From Bacteroides sp. (lineage in GTDB: Bacteria; Bacteroidota; Bacteroidia; Bacteroidales; Bacteroidaceae): 8,860 bases of DNA. The first letter of the stretch is position 1, and each line of letters opens with the position of its first letter. A program made the position numbers and the translations under genes. Under the pieces are notes generated by a model. That model was not told the origin of the DNA. It worked only from the letters and a program-made list of their open reading frames with translations, and did not search any database. The stretch lies in assembly GCA_019414665.1 (NCBI GenBank), contig DXLO01000058.1, positions 1-8,860 on the forward strand, given 5' to 3'. Below, one piece after another: positions 7,682-8,860 of the stretch.

Positions 7682-8698
7682 ATGAAACGATTTGCGTGTA
7701 TTGTATATATTGCTTTGTCCGGACTTCTGATTTTTAATTCCTGTATACGGGAAGATATTTCCGGCAATACGCCTGAAGATAATTTTGAGGCACTGTGGAA
7801 GATTATAGATGAACAGTATTGCTTTCTCGACTATAAGAACCAGGAGTATGGACTCGACTGGAATGAAGTGCACGAACGGTATGCCCGTCGTATCACGTCG
7901 GATATGACTTGGGAAAACCTGTTCGAGGTCTTGTCGGATATGGTAAACGAGTTACGCGACGGCCATGTGAATCTTTCCAGTTCACTTGCTACGTCACAGT
8001 ATCGGGAATGGTTCGACAGTTATCCGCGCAATTTCAGCGACAGTATTCAGAGTATTTATCTGGGAAAAGACTATACGAATTCTTCCGGACTAACTTACAG
8101 CATTTTGGAGAACAACATCGGGTATATTTATTGCTCCAGTTTCTCCAATGGGATAGGCGATGGTAATCTGGACCAGACGCTGAACAAGCTTGCTATTTGC
8201 GACGGGCTGATTATTGATGTGAGGAATAACGGAGGAGGTAACCTGACGACAGCACAGAAGTTGGCTGCACGGTTTACAAACGAGAAGGTGCTTGTGGGAT
8301 ACATGTGTCACAAGACAGGTCCCGGACACAGTGACTTTTCCGAACCAAAGCCTGTTTATATAGAACCGTCCTACGGTATACGCTGGCAGAAAAAGGTAGT
8401 AGTGCTCACCAACCGGCGCTCTTATAGTGCGACAAACGATTTTGTCAACAGCATGAACCAGTTTCCGAATGTCACAATCGTAGGCGATAAGACCGGAGGA
8501 GGCTCAGGGTTGCCGTTCAGTTCTGAAATACCTAACGGCTGGTCTATCCGCTTTTCTGCTAGTCCGATGTTCGATCCGGAAATGAATCAGCTGGAGTTTG
8601 GCATCGATCCGGACGTGAAAGTAGACATGACAAGCGAAGATGTGCAGCAAGGAAAAGATACTATTATAGAAACAGCATGTAAAATATTAAAGAATTAG
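7682..8698 (+). CDS. S41-family peptidase lipoprotein
   Basis: This is a 338-residue predicted lipoprotein with a tail-specific-protease (S41/TSPc) fold. The signal peptide ends in a lipobox (LIFNSC), giving lipidated Cys21 and an envelope location. Residues 33-100 look like the helical tricorn-core-type domain that precedes the catalytic domain in this family, with LRDGHVNL at 91-98. The catalytic domain carries the conserved DVRNNGGG (179-186) and NRRSYSATNDF (244-254), in which Ser249 aligns with the nucleophile of Prc/CtpA (SASE). The GDKTGGGSGLP loop (268-278) follows. At the position 25 residues after the serine, where Prc has its catalytic Lys, there is Gly274, so it does not use the classic Ser-Lys dyad in the same way. 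No PDZ domain is evident. The substrate is unknown. It is the last gene of the parC cluster, only 3 bases after the preceding stop. Confidence 0.9.
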   Translation: MKRFACIVYIALSGLLIFNSCIREDISGNTPEDNFEALWKIIDEQYCFLDYKNQEYGLDWNEVHERYARRITSDMTWENLFEVLSDMVNELRDGHVNLSSSLATSQYREWFDSYPRNFSDSIQSIYLGKDYTNSSGLTYSILENNIGYIYCSSFSNGIGDGNLDQTLNKLAICDGLIIDVRNNGGGNLTTAQKLAARFTNEKVLVGYMCHKTGPGHSDFSEPKPVYIEPSYGIRWQKKVVVLTNRRSYSATNDFVNSMNQFPNVTIVGDKTGGGSGLPFSSEIPNGWSIRFSASPMFDPEMNQLEFGIDPDVKVDMTSEDVQQGKDTIIETACKILKN

Positions 8699-8707
8699 CT
8701 CTAATAT

Positions 8708-8738
8708 TTTGCAAATTCAAAAATATAGTCTATCTTTG
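8708..8738 (+). promoter_or_regulatory. Complete Bacteroidetes promoter for tRNA-Leu
   Basis: TTTG at 8708-8711 (-33) and TATCTTTG at 8731-8738 (-7) are separated by 19 bases, an excellent match to the Bacteroidetes housekeeping consensus. Transcription should begin near 8745, about 40 bases before the tRNA. The -33 element starts only 9 bases after the peptidase stop, and no strong terminator lies between them. Confidence 0.8.
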
Positions 8739-8785
8739 CAACCGCAAAAAGGAAATATATACTGATTTAAGTTATATTTTACTTC

Positions 8786-8860
8786 GCGCCTGTGGCGTAA
8801 TTGGTAGCCGCGCCAGACTTAGGATCTGGTGCCGTGAGGCGTGTAGGTTCGAGTCCTATC
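8786..8860 (+). tRNA. tRNA-Leu(UAG), 3' end cut by the window
   Basis: The gene reads as a class II tRNA. The 5' acceptor strand GCGCCTG is at 8786-8792, followed by U8 and G9 (8793-8794). The D-stem pairs GCG (8795-8797) with CGC (8809-8811), with GG at 8803-8804 in the loop. The anticodon stem CCAGA/TCTGG (8813-8817 and 8825-8829) encloses the loop CTTAGGA, giving anticodon TAG at 8820-8822, which reads CUN leucine codons. A long variable arm with a GCC/GGC stem (8831-8840) is typical of leucine tRNA. The T-arm GTAGG/CCTAT encloses TTCGAGT (8843-8859). Only the first base of the 3' acceptor strand (C8860, pairing with G8792) is inside the window. An acceptor start at 8788 is possible, but it would lose U8. 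Confidence 0.93.

Noticed and set aside
8786..8860. The tRNA-Leu as an integration site for a mobile element
   Set aside because: The 3' end of the tRNA is outside the window, and no integrase or duplicated tRNA end is visible.

Overview
The window looks like ordinary chromosome from a member of the Bacteroidales (Bacteroides or Phocaeicola type). Several signs agree. The promoters carry the Bacteroidetes -7 element TAnnTTTG, and there are no strong Shine-Dalgarno sequences. Glycyl-tRNA synthetase is the single-chain alpha2 type. The topoisomerase IV A subunit is long and of Bacteroidetes style. Two lipoproteins and a DUF3316-like envelope protein are also typical of this group. I saw no mobile element, CRISPR array or phage gene.

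Layout. Positions 34-126 hold what reads as the C-terminal tail of an unidentified + strand gene; its frame is closed upstream by a TAG, so the gene is frameshifted, broken or misread here. A symmetrical hairpin terminator (152-192) separates it from a convergent - strand pair: glyS (876-2420), followed closely by an FKBP-type prolyl isomerase lipoprotein (216-860). The 177-bp gap 2421-2597 carries divergent promoters for glyS and for a MATE-family multidrug exporter (2598-3932, +). A 244-bp gap then leads to a + strand cluster: topoisomerase IV subunit A (4177-6816), a DUF3316-like secreted or outer-membrane protein (6827-7678) and an S41-family peptidase lipoprotein (7682-8698). These three are separated by only 10 and 3 bp, so they are probably co-transcribed. 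The window ends inside a tRNA-Leu(UAG) gene that has its own well-matched promoter just after the peptidase stop.

Functionally the window mixes housekeeping genes (translation, chromosome decatenation, a tRNA) with cell-envelope genes (FKBP lipoprotein, drug exporter, beta-rich envelope protein, peptidase lipoprotein). I found no clear undescribed system. The points most worth a second look are a sliding-clamp-like motif at the very C-terminus of ParC, an alanine at the main quinolone-resistance position of ParC, the absence of the CtpA-type catalytic lysine in the S41 protein, helically phased CTGAT repeats before parC, and the closed frame at the left edge.
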